Positions 12,443 to 24,299 of a DNA stretch of 64,000 bases are shown one piece after another. The notes under the pieces were generated by a model. That model did no database searches. It saw nothing but the letters and a program-made list of their open reading frames with translations, and had not been told where the DNA came from. The DNA comes from Agaricus subrufescens (taxonomy: Eukaryota; Basidiomycota; Agaricomycetes; Agaricales; Agaricaceae): positions 1,240,001-1,304,000 of the forward strand of contig CM057057.1 in NCBI GenBank assembly GCA_029945375.1, read 5' to 3'. Every line of letters starts with the position of its first letter. The first letter of the stretch is position 1. The position numbers and the translations under genes are program-made.

Positions 12443-14065
12443 TCAACCGAGTAAGCCAAGCTTTGATCCGTCCTCCCCATCCTCCCCTGAATCAGAATGT
12501 GGCTGATACGAATGACTTGTTGAATGTCCTGTCTCCGGTGCCTTTGGGGCATTGTTCCTCATCCATTGCTCTTCATGTGCCAGATATTCTCCAACGGAAC
12601 AGGTCATCGCAGAATTGACCCATATGTTGAATGCATGTCCTTCAGAACGTAATGCTTCATATACCTTGAACATGTCCTTCGAACGCAATCCAGCCGTCTG
12701 AGAAATTTGTAGAGAGAATGACTTTTTCTTCTCAGGATCCCGACTTCGGAATAAGGGAGCGATATGAGATGCGAGTTGAATTTCTTGTTTTTCCCTTTCT
12801 GATGCTTGTGTGGACCCTTCGGGTTCTTGTATGATGAGTTGGTCGAGGAGAGGAAGGAGGAGGCCACCATCGTCGTGTTCGAGGACGGAAAGCGTATCAA
12901 TGACGAATTGGTATCTGCATTTGGTCAAGTGTAGTACCCGTAAGTTCCAGGCATGGGAGAGGATGCTTTGAATAAAATCAACAGGCCATAGTCCGGCGTG
13001 GTGAAGTTGCAAACGAGATAATGTGAATGTAGAGCGAGAAAAAAGATTGCGTAGAGCAGATGCTTCTTTGGATTCGATGACAGGCCTTCGATAGGAACGA
13101 CTGTACCATTCAAGGGATCGCAATGATGGGAGTCGGAGTTCTGAGAAGAATGTCGTGCATATTGGATCCGGATCGAAGGTCCATGTCAAGGCCTCCACAG
13201 TTTCGAAGGCGAACTGGTCAATCCGAGGCTGAGTAGGCCGCTGAGTTTTGGATTTCTGGGGAGCGTAACAGTGGAATTCCCGGAGATTGGAACATTGTGT
13301 GAATAACCAGACGCATACATTGATATGTTCAGACCTCAGTGTCAAGGAGATGATCTGAGTCCAGGGTAATTGGACGCCGAGAGGACATCCCGTCGAGGAG
13401 AGTTCAATCCGGTTCAAGTTAGTGAGGTTAACGAAATGAGTGGCGGCCTGGTTGGTTGATTGGTAATAAGGGACACCCACGATCTCAAGATCACAGATGG
13501 ATTTGAATCGGGAGAGATAGGCGCTGAGGATGAAGGGGAACGATTCCACTCGGAGTGTTTTGAGCTTGTCCCTATTCCTCTCTTCCATCAATACGTCCTC
13601 AATCGCAGACATACGCCTGAAGGGGTGCCTCGATTGGGCCGAAAATAGTAGACAGAGAGCAAAAGGGGTAAGTCCGGCATGATCCAGGTAGTATTGAAGC
13701 AACTGAAGATCTTCATATGGGTCGGTATTGACTACCAAAGTCATACGTGACCACAGAGAAGTCATGCCCAGGACCAAAGCTCGCCATTTGGAGCATATTG
13801 CCGCCAGTCGAAAGATGCTACGTCGGTTGTTTCTATCAAAGGTTTCATCGGCACACACGTATAGGAATATGACGGAAAGCAGTTCTGTAGGAAGGAGCCG
13901 AATCGAAGCGTTTGAATCGTTCCGCTTCTGCAAGCGAGCAGCGCGTCTTCGAGTGCGTCGCGAAGTTCCACCACTCTCCCCTTTTGCCTTTTCTTTTTCC
14001 CAGCGCGTCATCGGAGCAGCTTTCGGCTCCCTGTCACCGCTGTTGCGGCTGCGCAGGTTGTACAT
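12443..14065 (-). CDS. F-box protein with leucine-rich-like C-terminal region
   Basis: A single uninterrupted frame of 540 residues starts at ATG 14065 (MYNLRSRNSG) and stops at 12443. A basic N-terminus (TSRRTRRRAARLQKR) precedes an F-box-like domain at about residues 55-105, with LLPTELLSVIFLYVC, FRLAAICSKWRALVLG and SLWSRMTL. The remainder has the irregular leucine-rich pattern common in Agaricomycete F-box proteins, with RVESFPFILSAYL, LTNLNRIELSS and LQLHHAGLWP. Such proteins usually act as substrate receptors of SCF ubiquitin ligases through Skp1. The tail is polar and acidic (HSDSGEDGEDG). The lack of introns is unlike its neighbours but common in this expanded family. The substrate is unknown. 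Confidence 0.82.
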   Translation of the reverse strand: MYNLRSRNSGDREPKAAPMTRWEKEKAKGESGGTSRRTRRRAARLQKRNDSNASIRLLPTELLSVIFLYVCADETFDRNNRRSIFRLAAICSKWRALVLGMTSLWSRMTLVVNTDPYEDLQLLQYYLDHAGLTPFALCLLFSAQSRHPFRRMSAIEDVLMEERNRDKLKTLRVESFPFILSAYLSRFKSICDLEIVGVPYYQSTNQAATHFVNLTNLNRIELSSTGCPLGVQLPWTQIISLTLRSEHINVCVWLFTQCSNLREFHCYAPQKSKTQRPTQPRIDQFAFETVEALTWTFDPDPICTTFFSELRLPSLRSLEWYSRSYRRPVIESKEASALRNLFSRSTFTLSRLQLHHAGLWPVDFIQSILSHAWNLRVLHLTKCRYQFVIDTLSVLEHDDGGLLLPLLDQLIIQEPEGSTQASEREKQEIQLASHIAPLFRSRDPEKKKSFSLQISQTAGLRSKDMFKVYEALRSEGHAFNIWVNSAMTCSVGEYLAHEEQWMRNNAPKAPETGHSTSHSYQPHSDSGEDGEDGSKLGLLG

Positions 14066-14778
14066 TGGGCAGATGTAAGAGTCGGAAGGATACGGTCAAG
14101 GTAACACTTGTAAAGTCCTCGTCAACGTGCAGTCACAGTCACCGAGAAATAATTCTTACTGGATTTGGAATGTCAGTATTGATTTGTCCAATTTGTTCGA
14201 GCATTCAGCTGTGCTGGGTCATGGAACAGCGCACTTGGTTGCATACAGCGTATCATTTCAGGTTGGGATGGGGATCGGCGTCAGTCGCACTCAGGACGCG
14301 GGAATCGAATCTGATTTTTCTGCGTTTGTGGGGTCATAATTGATGCAATGCGTGACGGGTCAAGCTGGTCAAAATTGTACTGTAGCGAAGTTTAGACATC
14401 GACAACACTCAGGTATCAGATCGAAGGCCAGAAATCGTATGCACAAAAAACGCACCACCTAACTAAGATGAAATTGAAGTTACTTGACTACAACACGACA
14501 GGTTCCGATGAGACGATGATTAGTGCGAGTAGCTATAGCGGGCTATATACTACAGATGTCTGGATGAAGAGTCGATTGAGGAAAGACACGATAAAAAAAG
14601 TGCTAAACTATTGCGGGCCTCACTCGTCCGGAATGGAAGAAAATGCAAACCTCACAGAGGTGTTTTCATAAGGATGAACGTCTACCAATTGGCCAATCAG
14701 TCCATGTATGCCTCGCAACTAAAGCATGTAAATCAGTTGAATGAGATGCATATAACATGGTAGGGAGATTGAATATTA
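14066..14778. other. Intergenic between F-box gene and DUF6534 copy 3
   Basis: About 0.7 kb upstream of the F-box gene and downstream of DUF6534 copy 3. The plus-strand frame at 13912-14343 is mostly the antisense of the F-box exon and shows no domain. I see no other feature. Confidence 0.5.
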
Positions 14779-16819
14779 CTATGCACCTCTCCGAGAACTT
14801 ATCCAACTTTCCGCTTCTATTATCTCTGGTTCCCGTGTCGCTAAACTGATTCCGGCTCCTCTCCTGGACTCGGAGGAGCTATCGTAAGGCGAGAGTAAAT
14901 TTGGAAGGTCATGTCGTTCAATGTTCTCAGGACATCGGGGACATGTGCAGAGTTCTAAATCGGAATCAGCTAACAATGGAGACGTCGTGTCCCGGGATAC
15001 GTTGGCGTCCTTGGTGGTCCGTCTGCTGTGCTGTGAAGCTCCTCTGAACACCAGCGCACTCGACGGCATCAATTCAATGGTGCCAATCAGGTCGTGATTC
15101 ATTCGTTGACGGACGTGTTGTACTCTATCTTGGAATCAGTCGAGTGTAAAGAGTAGTAAGGACTGTTGAAGTACAAAGATAACAGAGAATTCGTATAGAC
15201 TAGGTATGAGAACGTTTATTAGTAGTAGTTAATGAGAATGAGCCGGAATCAAGCTTACTTTTTGTCATGATTAGGCATAGACACATAAAGTCTAACGTGT
15301 ATGGTCGAGCCAAGTACTGCTGAATGTGTAAAAAATGTTGGTACTTTGGGCCCCAAGTTTATGTGGCTTACGATAATAATGACCACAACAGCGGTAATGC
15401 TGAAAATTATCATGATTCAGTCTCTTCTGTTCTCCTGAAGCCAAAGGTAATAAAAAATCTACGTTGAGGATAAAACTCACCTAGTGATTGACCCTGTAGC
15501 AAGCGAGTATACAAACAGTCTGAGAAACATTTTTCTACTCCACTTGCTGACATAGCTTGTCCTGCTATCGGTGCGGTTCTTATACAACACAAAGCATGTT
15601 AACGCCGTAATGATAACATCTATGGCAACAGAACCACCAGAGCCAACGAATACCGTCCACTATTTCAAAGTCATCAGTGAGGCGTTTCAGTATCATAGGT
15701 AAAAGATTACACGAAGATCTTCGGGAAGTTCGGAGGCGAAAAGTCCCCCTGATTTTTGCCTACGGTTAAAGTTTAGTCCACATATATCCTATCAAGGGTA
15801 TGAGGGATACTTACACCCCGTAGATGAATACTTGCCCCCCCAATGGTCATTTCAGCGCTATATAAAAAGACTTAGATCGTCCTTACTTGCCGTGGTACCT
15901 GGATAGCCAAAGTCAGATATATAGCTATGCTAACATCGCCGGTGATACTGACCAGCAGCACAGAAAGCAACTAATATTATTGTCACCTACAATTGAACGA
16001 CAAAATGAACAGATGCCTATTTCCACTCCATAGCTTTTACTCGCAGTGATATTCCTTGAAAAATTTTTTCTAGTGAATGTTGGAATGTTACAAACTATTT
16101 AATGACGCTGAAAAGTCACTTCTTAAATTGTTGAGGGTAATACACTCACGGGTGTGTATGCGCTGAAGGTAGATAAAATGGACTGAAGTCGTCAAGATAG
16201 CCTAATCCAAGATGGTGACAGGGAGCAAAAAAAAGGAGAACTGATCACGCACCTGGATGTTCAACACAGCCTAGAACATGCCGCAAATTCATTAGACCAA
16301 TATATAGATACTAGATCTACTAGTCACCTTCAGACTCCTATGCGGACTATGATCAATGAAAATGCTTTGTCTACCATATAAAAGGAGGACCAACCAAGGC
16401 TCTTTGTGGGAATCGTTTACTACAAAAGTTGGCATGAAGTATGTGTGCACCAATTTTATAGTGAATATGAAATGCAAGAGGTCAAGTAAACTGTCGCACA
16501 AATGTTTGAATCAAAGACTTTCGATATTATACCACAATTTATGGCACAAACCAAACGAAAGCCACCTGATATCATCTGAGCCCTTACTGGCTCGAGAACG
16601 AAGGGAATGATGGCTTACTTTGCTTTTAGTGATCAATGAATCTTTTGGAAATTGCGAGTAGTACTGCCATGTCTGGACAATACTGAATCCAAAAAGCCTG
16701 TTGGTCTAGTCAACGTTCGCGTCCATTCGTATCATTCAGTCCTAGGCATACACTCCGGTTACGATCAAGCCTATGAATGGTCCTGTTAGTGACACATTGT
16801 CGTCGATTTGAGGCTCCAT
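14779..16819 (-). CDS. DUF6534 family seven-helix membrane protein, copy 3
   Basis: The start at 16819 gives MEPQIDDNVSLTGPFIGLIV, matching copies 1 and 2. The DUF6534 core at about 15660-15480 reads SVAIDVIITALTCFVLYKNR and then SLATGSITR. The tail carries LADSDLELC and ends in SWISSRRGA with the stop at 14779, closely matching the tail of copy 1 (LAGSDLELC). Exons in between encode hydrophobic helices with short introns. It lies on the same strand as copies 1 and 2 but is separated from them by the F-box gene. No disabling lesion was noticed. Function is unknown. Confidence 0.73.
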
Positions 16820-17750
16820 GTTTCCTGAAGGTGAATTTGATGTTTAAAGGATAATCAAGGAGAGAAGCACTTACAGTGAAGTTGAGGTTTTATATTCCGG
16901 GTGCCGGTTTTGATTTAGTGGCAAAAGTCGTATGAAAACCAATCGGTGAAATTAGACCCTGTCTTTCGTGGAGACCGGACCGCCGTATGAGTCTTTTGAG
17001 CGTTGTTTGAACATTGTCAGGTTCATGAAATGCTCACGCCGGCCGAAGGACATAGGTGCGCTCGAAGATATATCAACAATCTAGAAGATTGAGAAAGGAG
17101 TATATACAACGAGTGAATTGTGTCAGCGATGCCAAATGTAGCCTAACACGCAGTAGTTACTCACAACTTCTCTTCGTACCCACCTTTTTCCCGAGCCGTT
17201 TCAGTCGGGGTGATGCGAGTTCTGTGGTATCCAAAACAAAATCAGCGACTAGTCTCTACTTCTCTGAGTGGGCGTTTGGCAACAATAACCTGCTGATGGT
17301 GTGCGGCGACCAATGGTAGTGAGTTCGGATGCGTTTGCCAGAAATACTCCCTGCATACCACAAATCAGCATCATGGGGAAGCCCTCGGTCCTTCTATTTT
17401 TCTGATTGGAAACAACAAAGGACAGTAGACAGGATGTCCAGATTGTCATACTTATAAAAGAGAGCCAAGGCCTGATGTAGTCATCTGGTCTGACACCGCC
17501 TCTTGTCGGTGAAGTCGCCGGAATTAGTGCTAAAAAAGTTGCACTGCGCGTTCTGAGTTTCTAACCCTCTTCCCCTTTCAGAGGCGCATGAAGATAGTCT
17601 CAGTTGCGAGCTATCAAAGTGTCACCGCTCACGAAATCCGCGGGTTCTGGGGTACTAGATGTGATGATGTGAGAAAGATATTCTATTTTTGAGGTCGCCC
17701 TCGGCGGGTCAAAACAAACAAGTCAAAATAGCACTGAACGGTCAACCAAG
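16820..17750. other. Intergenic upstream of DUF6534 copy 3 and of RNase Z copy A
   Basis: This is a divergent promoter region. The segment at about 17170-17230 resembles 8440-8500 upstream of DUF6534 copy 1. Short frames at 17056-17319 and 17249-17449 have no domain. No ATG in frame with the first RNase Z exon is present back to the stop codon just before 17673. Confidence 0.5.
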
Positions 17751-20700
17751 CTGGCATTGTGGAAGCACCTCTGCCGCCACCGACAGCACCTTGGCCTGCG
17801 GCAGGCCCACTCGAGTGCCCGCAAGCCATGTACCGAGTTCAGATGGAGTGTACGCGACTGGTCAGCGACTGTTGCCACGGCCCATACGACCGAGACGGAA
17901 CCTACGATCTTGCTACGCTTTAATGGTTCCAAGTACATCTTCAATGTCGGGGAAAATACGACACGGGCATTTGTCCAGAACAGTCCAACTTCCACCCGCA
18001 TGAGAGCTGTTTTTCTTACCCGTGTGGCTGCTGATGCTATCGGGGGATTAGGCGGTGCGTAATCTCGAAGATTGCCTACATGAAACTGGACTGATGTTTG
18101 CAGGTGCCCTTGCGCGTATATGCAAGACCGTTCACTCACTTACCGTTGTTGGGCCTCCTGGAATAACACATTTCGTTGCATCATTACGTGGCTTCATAAG
18201 GTAAAAACGCCAATCCTTACCTATAGAACCTGAGGTTAAAAATATTCTTCACGGCAGGGGAATGCTTGCACTCTCGTTGATTGAATATCAACCCAGAGTG
18301 AGACGAGGAGAAAAACTGGATACCATCTACGAAGACGAGAACATCAATGTATCTGCGTTTCCAATACTTACCACGGACACGTCTTCCGAAGGGCTGGTTG
18401 AAAATACGGTTGAGAAGTCACCGTATTATTCCAGGGAAAAGACATATCACGGATTCACAGCGGATCAAGTGCGACAAACTGCCGTCCGCCACATGTTTCG
18501 AGATCCGACATTTACTCCGGTACAGATATGCTCTAGTATCTGTACCTTATATTATGCCTCACACCCCCTTTTTCAGCCGGAATCCCTGGAAGACGAAGCG
18601 ATTGCAGACGATCATGAAAGATGGATCCCTAATTGGCTTCATGCGAGGCAACTTCCTTCCTTCTCGTTTACCAAAAGTTATCCCCGTTCTTCGACTCTTG
18701 CTTATGTTGTCATTGGACCCCGACCAACTTGGACCACTGCCCAGAAATCTGGCGGTAGAGATACTCATTCTCGTCCCGTTGTAATAATCCTCGATATACC
18801 GTCACGGGACTTCATACCATCTGTTCTCCACTCTTTCGAAAAGCACTATGCATCTTTCTTAAATCGTGACCCAGAATTTACTGCAAATTATAGGACAACG
18901 GCCGTATATCATATACTAGGTCCAAAGGTCGCCTGGGATCCTCAATATTTCAAATTCCTCCAGTCATTCCATGTGCATACAAAGGTATATTTTCTTATGT
19001 TTTGGCTTTTTCCCTTCTGAGTGACATGGATCTTAGCATTTCATATCGAGTCCGGAACTCAGCCCCGATTTCATTACCTTTCCCTATAATGCATGGCGTC
19101 TGTACCAGCTTGCGCGACTCGATCCAGAGATGTTTCCTATCGTGAAACCACGAGCTTCAATTCTTTCAAGTCCTTCTAAAGGTGAGTTCTCAAATGAGCG
19201 ACTTTTTTGGATGTTCACTCACTTGAGCCTACTAGAGTCTTGCCTAAAGTTGGCGACTACTGAATTAATGCGCCCGGGCCTACAAATTCGCCTTGATGAG
19301 GATATATCCAGACAAGGGGCGGTTGTCTATAATTTTGGTTCGCGTACTCAAACTCAGAGATCCATCCTTCAATACCTGGGGATACCTGATGAAGTATCTC
19401 GGACTTTTATTGCGGCACAAAGGAATGTTGTTTGCCATCCCGATAACAAAAGAAGTGAAAAGAGAATATCAGCCAGAGTCATTTGCTTGGGTACTGGGAA
19501 ACTACCGAATCACTTGAGAAACGGTGGGTTCTTAAAATTTTGAGAATTCTTATTGTTAAAACACTTTTTTTTTCAATCCCTTGTAGTTATCTCGACGCTA
19601 TTGTTGACACCAGATGGCCATATCATGCTAGACTGTGGTGAAGGAACAATACAGCAGCTAGCACGTCGAGAAGAGGATGCTTACTGGGATATTCTGCGCA
19701 ATATCAAATGTGTCTTCATCAGTCATGCTCATGCGGACCATCATCTGGGCTTAATAAGTCTTTTAAGGCGTCGAAAAGTTCGTCTTACGCATCTTTAATA
19801 TTTGGCCTGATCGTGTGTCCTGATGCGCTTAAAAGCGATTGAAGCTTCTCCTCTCGCAACCTCTTTATATTGTAGCAACTCGTTCTGTGCATCTCTTCCT
19901 CAAGGAGTATCAAGATTTAGAAGACATTGGGTTATGTGATGACCCAGCTCACAATGGAGTTATCCAAATTGTAGCCGATGCATTGAATTACAGATACGAA
20001 GAATACCCAAAGACGGGACCGTGGCGAATGCTTGGAACTGAGCCATGGCTGGACCTCCAACTGTAAGACCAATTATAACCTTTATGTATCCCGTGTTAAT
20101 AAGGCCTCTCCCAAGTTCTCGGCAACATAATTTAGATATGTGCAAGCATTTAAACTTGGATACTTTTGAAACAATCGATGTGGAACATCTGACGAGGGCC
20201 TTTGGGACGCTCATTAGACATAATGAGGGTTGGAGTGTAACGTGAGTCACTTGTTGAGAGTATACTGAACGGTTGAACTTAGTCAGTCACCCTGTCGTAG
20301 ATACTCCGGTGACACAAGGCCGACGATGAACCTGGTCAGACTTGGTATAGGGACTGATTTGCTCATCCACGAAGCTAGTCTCCCATTTGGTGAAGAGGAA
20401 CTAGCGATACAGCGAGGACACAGCACCGTCGGACAAGCGATTTTAGTTGGAAGCGAGTATGTATCACCCCCGTCAGCTATGTAAAACCACAGACGCTAAA
20501 GATTTGATTATAGCATGTCTGCCAAGAATGTTCTCTTGACACACCTTCTTTCATATGCGGTTAACCTTCCGCCTCTCCAAATCGCTCAGAAACATGAGAA
20601 CACTGACGAATGGCTTGACCCTGTCGTAGGCGTCGCCAATGATCTCATGGAAATCGACCTGGACAAATTCTGGAAGGCTAATATCTATGCATCGGCCATC

Positions 20701-20838
20701 GGGCATTGTCATAAGATTGCTTATGTGCTAGAGCGGAAGAGCGTGGCGGAGTTGTTGTGGGACCTTGTTCCTGAGGAGTCGCTCGTTTGTTGTCCGGATA
20801 TTGATTGGTGGCCCCCGAATAGAGTTTACGGTACCTGA
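17751..20838 (+). CDS. Long-form tRNA 3'-processing endonuclease RNase Z, copy A
   Basis: The spliced product matches ELAC2/Trz1-type RNase Z, which removes the 3' trailer of precursor tRNAs in nucleus and mitochondria. The degenerate N-terminal metallo-beta-lactamase half shows YIFNVGENTTRAF, VFLTRVAADAIGGLGG and LTVVGPPGITHFVASLRGF. The catalytic half has IMLDCGEGTIQQL, the zinc motif SHAHADHHLG (about 19721-19750), then YSGDTRPTMNLV with LLIHEAS and GHSTVGQAI. Introns are short with ordinary GT..AG ends. Two oddities: no ATG lies in frame with the first exon, so the true 5' exon or start is unresolved, and the end GVYGT-type stop at 20836-20838 comes one base out of frame from a longer tail that the homologous copy C retains. 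The gene looks mostly intact but may be a diverging paralog. The N-terminal RHRQHLGLRQAHSSA resembles a mitochondrial presequence. Confidence 0.78.
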
Positions 20839-21276
20839 GATTGATCATGGGTTTCATGATCACGTATTCGGCAAACGGAAAGAAAACTTTGCTCAATTGA
20901 GGGATTTACTGAGTTTGCCAGTGGAATACCGAAAATTAGGCCCTTGCCTAACTCGACTCCTGCTGTTTTCAAAAGTTGGTAACCCGCCGACACGACTGGT
21001 GGATCAACTATCATCGAAGATGAACACAACTTGTAGATGTAATTCATGATATAATTTATTTGTTTAATTACGTGCCTTTCTTCAAGTTACAGTTTACAAT
21101 AAGTAAAATGTAGTTTTAGTCCTCCTGATGTAATGTAGTTGGCATTAAAGTATCAAGTTGGTGTGAGGATCGGTATCAAAGTTGTATTGATGCGATCACA
21201 GTATGCTGAATTTGTGGGAAATTATTTCTGTTTTTTGCAGAGTTAAAATAGAACGGGACAAAACAATAATTCGACG

Positions 21277-22125
21277 GTCACCCAAACTGGCGTTGCTGAA
21301 GCACTTCTGTCGTCACCGACAATACCTTGGCCTGCGGCAAGCCCATTTCAGCGCTCAGACTCAGACACCACCAGATACAAATGGACGGTTACCACGCGAT
21401 TGGTCGGCCACCGTCGTCACATCCCGCACTACGGAGACGGAACCCACGATTGTGCTGAAGTTTAATATTATTAATGATTCCAGGTATACCTTCAATACCG
21501 GGGATTACACGACACGAGCGCTTCTTCATTACAATCCTATTCCAATGAGAGCTATCTTTCTTACCCGTGTCGTTTTGGAAACTGTTGGGGGACTTGGCGG
21601 TAAGTGATTCTTGATGTCTATACGAAATGTGGCTGAGACCTGTAGTAGCTGTTATTGCGCAGATGCCCGAGAGTGTTCGCTCACTTACTGTCGTTGGGCC
21701 TCCTGGAATTCGACATTTCGTTGCGTCGTTGCGTGGCTTCATAAGGTGAATTGCCCACCTTTCCTTACAGAACTTGGCGTAAATGGCTACTCTTGATGAC
21801 AGGAGAGCGCTCGGTTTCTCGTTGATTGAATATCAACCAAAACTGAGACGAGGGAACCGATTGGATACCATCTACGAGGACGAGAACATCACTGTATCTG
21901 CATTTCCGATTACTCCACTACTTGCCACGGACAGACCCTCCAAAGGGCGGGTTGAAAATATGGATGAGGAGCCACCAGGTTATTACGGGGCGAAGACACC
22001 TCTGGGAATGACTGCAGATGAAATGCGACAAGCCGCTATCTATCACATGTTCAAAAACGATTTGCCAAACACTCAGGTACGCGCACTCTACGACGATCAC
22101 AAAATTTTATAGACGCCGTGGAATA
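21277..22125 (+). pseudogene. RNase Z fragment, copy B (N-terminal part only)
   Basis: Parallel to copy A, this piece has LKHFCRHRQYLGLRQAH, TETEPTIVLKF, RYTFNTGDYTTRAL, FLTRVVLETVGGLGG, then VVGPPGIRHFVASLRGF and SLIEYQPKLRRG followed by DTIYEDENITVSAFPI. Homology stops after LPNTQ near 22078, at the point equal to about 18520 in copy A. The exon after the first intron is shortened relative to copy A and appears out of frame with the usual acceptor. The catalytic half is absent here and reappears only at 28859. It is therefore a truncated pseudogene, not an independent enzyme. Confidence 0.75.
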
Positions 22126-22610
22126 AACAATATGAACACAGGTCCTGCAAGTCCTTCTCGATAAGTGACACGAGTCTTACAATTAGATCACTTTAGAGAG
22201 AAATGCCCGAATTGGTCGAGTTTAATTCTGTACAGACGGATCATGACCGGCAAACAACTGAGCTTGAAAATGAGCGTCTTATGATTGGTCTATGATAAGC
22301 TGAGTTTTGAGCTGAATCCTAATTTCAAGTAGTCGTCGACTTGTTTGTCGCTTTCAAGTCAACTTGAATTCTAGCAGTGCTTTATACATTTCATTCTCAA
22401 ACGTGCACCTAATGTTTCGCCGAAACTTTACTTTTACCATCCTCCCAGATCTATCAATGGAGTTCTAGCAACACGTGTTAGACTCTGCCCATGTACACCC
22501 ACTAATATTCGAAGCACAAGGTGTCATGTGAATAGAATGAGTGGGATATAAACCAACAAGCAGGTGAGATAACACAGACTTACTTTCGTTCTCATCACCC
22601 AGCGACACAC
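22126..22610. other. Intergenic between RNase Z fragment B and the alcohol dehydrogenase
   Basis: About 0.5 kb with no coding sequence that I recognise. It contains the break point where RNase Z homology ends and the presumed promoter of the dehydrogenase gene. Confidence 0.5.
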
Positions 22611-24299
22611 ATGAAAGCCGGAAGATATTACGGACCTGGAGATGTACAAGTTGAGGACATTCCTGAACCTGTACCAAAGGAGGGTCAAGTCAAAATCAAG
22701 GTAAACCTTTTCTGATCACATAGAAATTAATCAATTGATCAACGAGATACGTTATTGGTTACAGATTGCATGGTATGTGAACCTTCTTCCTCAGGCTTTA
22801 GCAGTTACTTTCATTAGTTTCTGGGTGGATAAAGGAATGGAAGTGAGATTTCGTTTGATACTTTCGTTTCTTATGTCCCTGAATGTAGGATACCACAGTA
22901 TGTGGGAGCGACCTTCACGCGTATCTAATCTCAGGAACTGGATATGCGACCTCTGAACCACATCCAATTACACAAGAAACCGCTCCCGTCACACTTGGTC
23001 ATGAGTATGCAATTCCTATACATATCTCATCCATTCACAGATTCTCAAAATCTTTCCCAGGTTTTCTGGGACCATAGTCGAAACAGGTCCCGGAGTCGAC
23101 CAGAGTAAATGGGCTACCGGCACAAATGTCGTAGTGTGAGCCTGGTTTTCCATTCTCTTTCAAGTTCGTGACTTGAATTTACCTATCATAACTGCTCAGT
23201 GAACCTATTTTGGGTTGTTGGAAAGGAAGTTGTGATACGTGTTCTCAAGGATATCATAATCTCTGTCCTCATACAACCTTCATCGTCAGTCGCCAGTCAT
23301 TCCCACTTCATGAATATATATATGATCTAACCGTAATAGGGAATTGCGGGTTGGGGCGGAGGCTTTGCAGAATACATCGCAGTTGACGTACGATACTTAC
23401 ATGTCCTTCCGCAAGGGGTACCTTGTGTGTCTCCGTGTACTATTCTTATCAAATCGGTATCGGCTAACCTGTCACAGTGGACATTGGTGCCTGCGTTGAG
23501 CCTCTTGCCGTGGCATACCACGCCGTGAAGAGGTCTGGATTCAACGAAAATTCTCAGAGTGCTCTCGTCACTGGCTCAGGACCAGTGAGTCGCTCTACTA
23601 ATGCTTCTCTTCCCTTGACTGATCTATCTTTAAGATCGGATTACTTGTCATCAAGGTACTCCGGTAAGAATAAGTATGATCGGTAGAATTTGCTCTGAAA
23701 TGCCTGAAATTAGGTCGCTCTATCCGACCGCCACTATTCTAGTATCCGAACCAGCATCTATACGGCGTGAATTTGCTCTAAAACATGGTGCATCAGAGGT
23801 GTTTGATCCTACTCAAGTCAACGTACCCGAAACCGTCTGATCCTTTGTTGGCCCGGGAGTCGATGTAGTGTTTGATGCTGCAGGGATCCAGGCCTCTATG
23901 GATGCTTCTTTATTGAGTCTTCGTGCCAGAGGAACGTATATGAATCTTGCCATCTGGGGAAAAAAATGCGACGTTGAACGTCAACTTGATTTTGTGGCGA
24001 GAAATCACATTCACTGGTGGGTCCTATTCTTAGGTCACCCTGATGTGGTGTTGATGCAGCGTCTTGTCTTTGGACTTGAAAGTATTATTGGATATGATCG
24101 TGTTCATGAAGATGTCATTTCTATGATTGCTTCGGGAAAGCTCAAGGGTATCGACGAATTGATTACTAAACGTATCTCTCTCGATGATGTCGTCGAAGAA
24201 GGAATTAAGAAACTCTTATCAGAGAAAGACAAGCATGGTCAGAATTTACTTGTATACCTCTTGAGATTGCCCTTGGCTGAAATACTACGTTTACAGTGA
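22611..24299 (+). pseudogene. Zinc-containing alcohol dehydrogenase, (R,R)-butanediol dehydrogenase type, with internal stop
   Basis: ATG 22611 gives MKAGRYYGPGDVQVEDIPEP, the usual start of medium-chain dehydrogenases of the butanediol/sorbitol type. Conserved blocks follow: GSDLHAYL, TLGHEFSGTIVETG, the structural-zinc region LGCWKGSCDTCSQGYHNLC, then DIGACVEPLAVAYHAVK, VTGSGPIG at the nucleotide-binding fold, and VVFDAAGIQASMDASL. These enzymes interconvert ketones or diols and alcohols with NAD(P). A TGA at 23838-23840 breaks the frame between FDPTQVNVPETV and SFVGPGVDVVFDAAG, with no plausible intron around it. The junction near 22770-22890 (catalytic Cys region) also could not be joined in frame. 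I therefore call it a pseudogene, although unusual splicing cannot be fully excluded. Confidence 0.68.

Noticed and set aside
17757..17759. TTG as the start codon of RNase Z copy A
   Set aside because: Non-ATG starts are not expected for a nuclear fungal gene; an unseen upstream exon is more likely.
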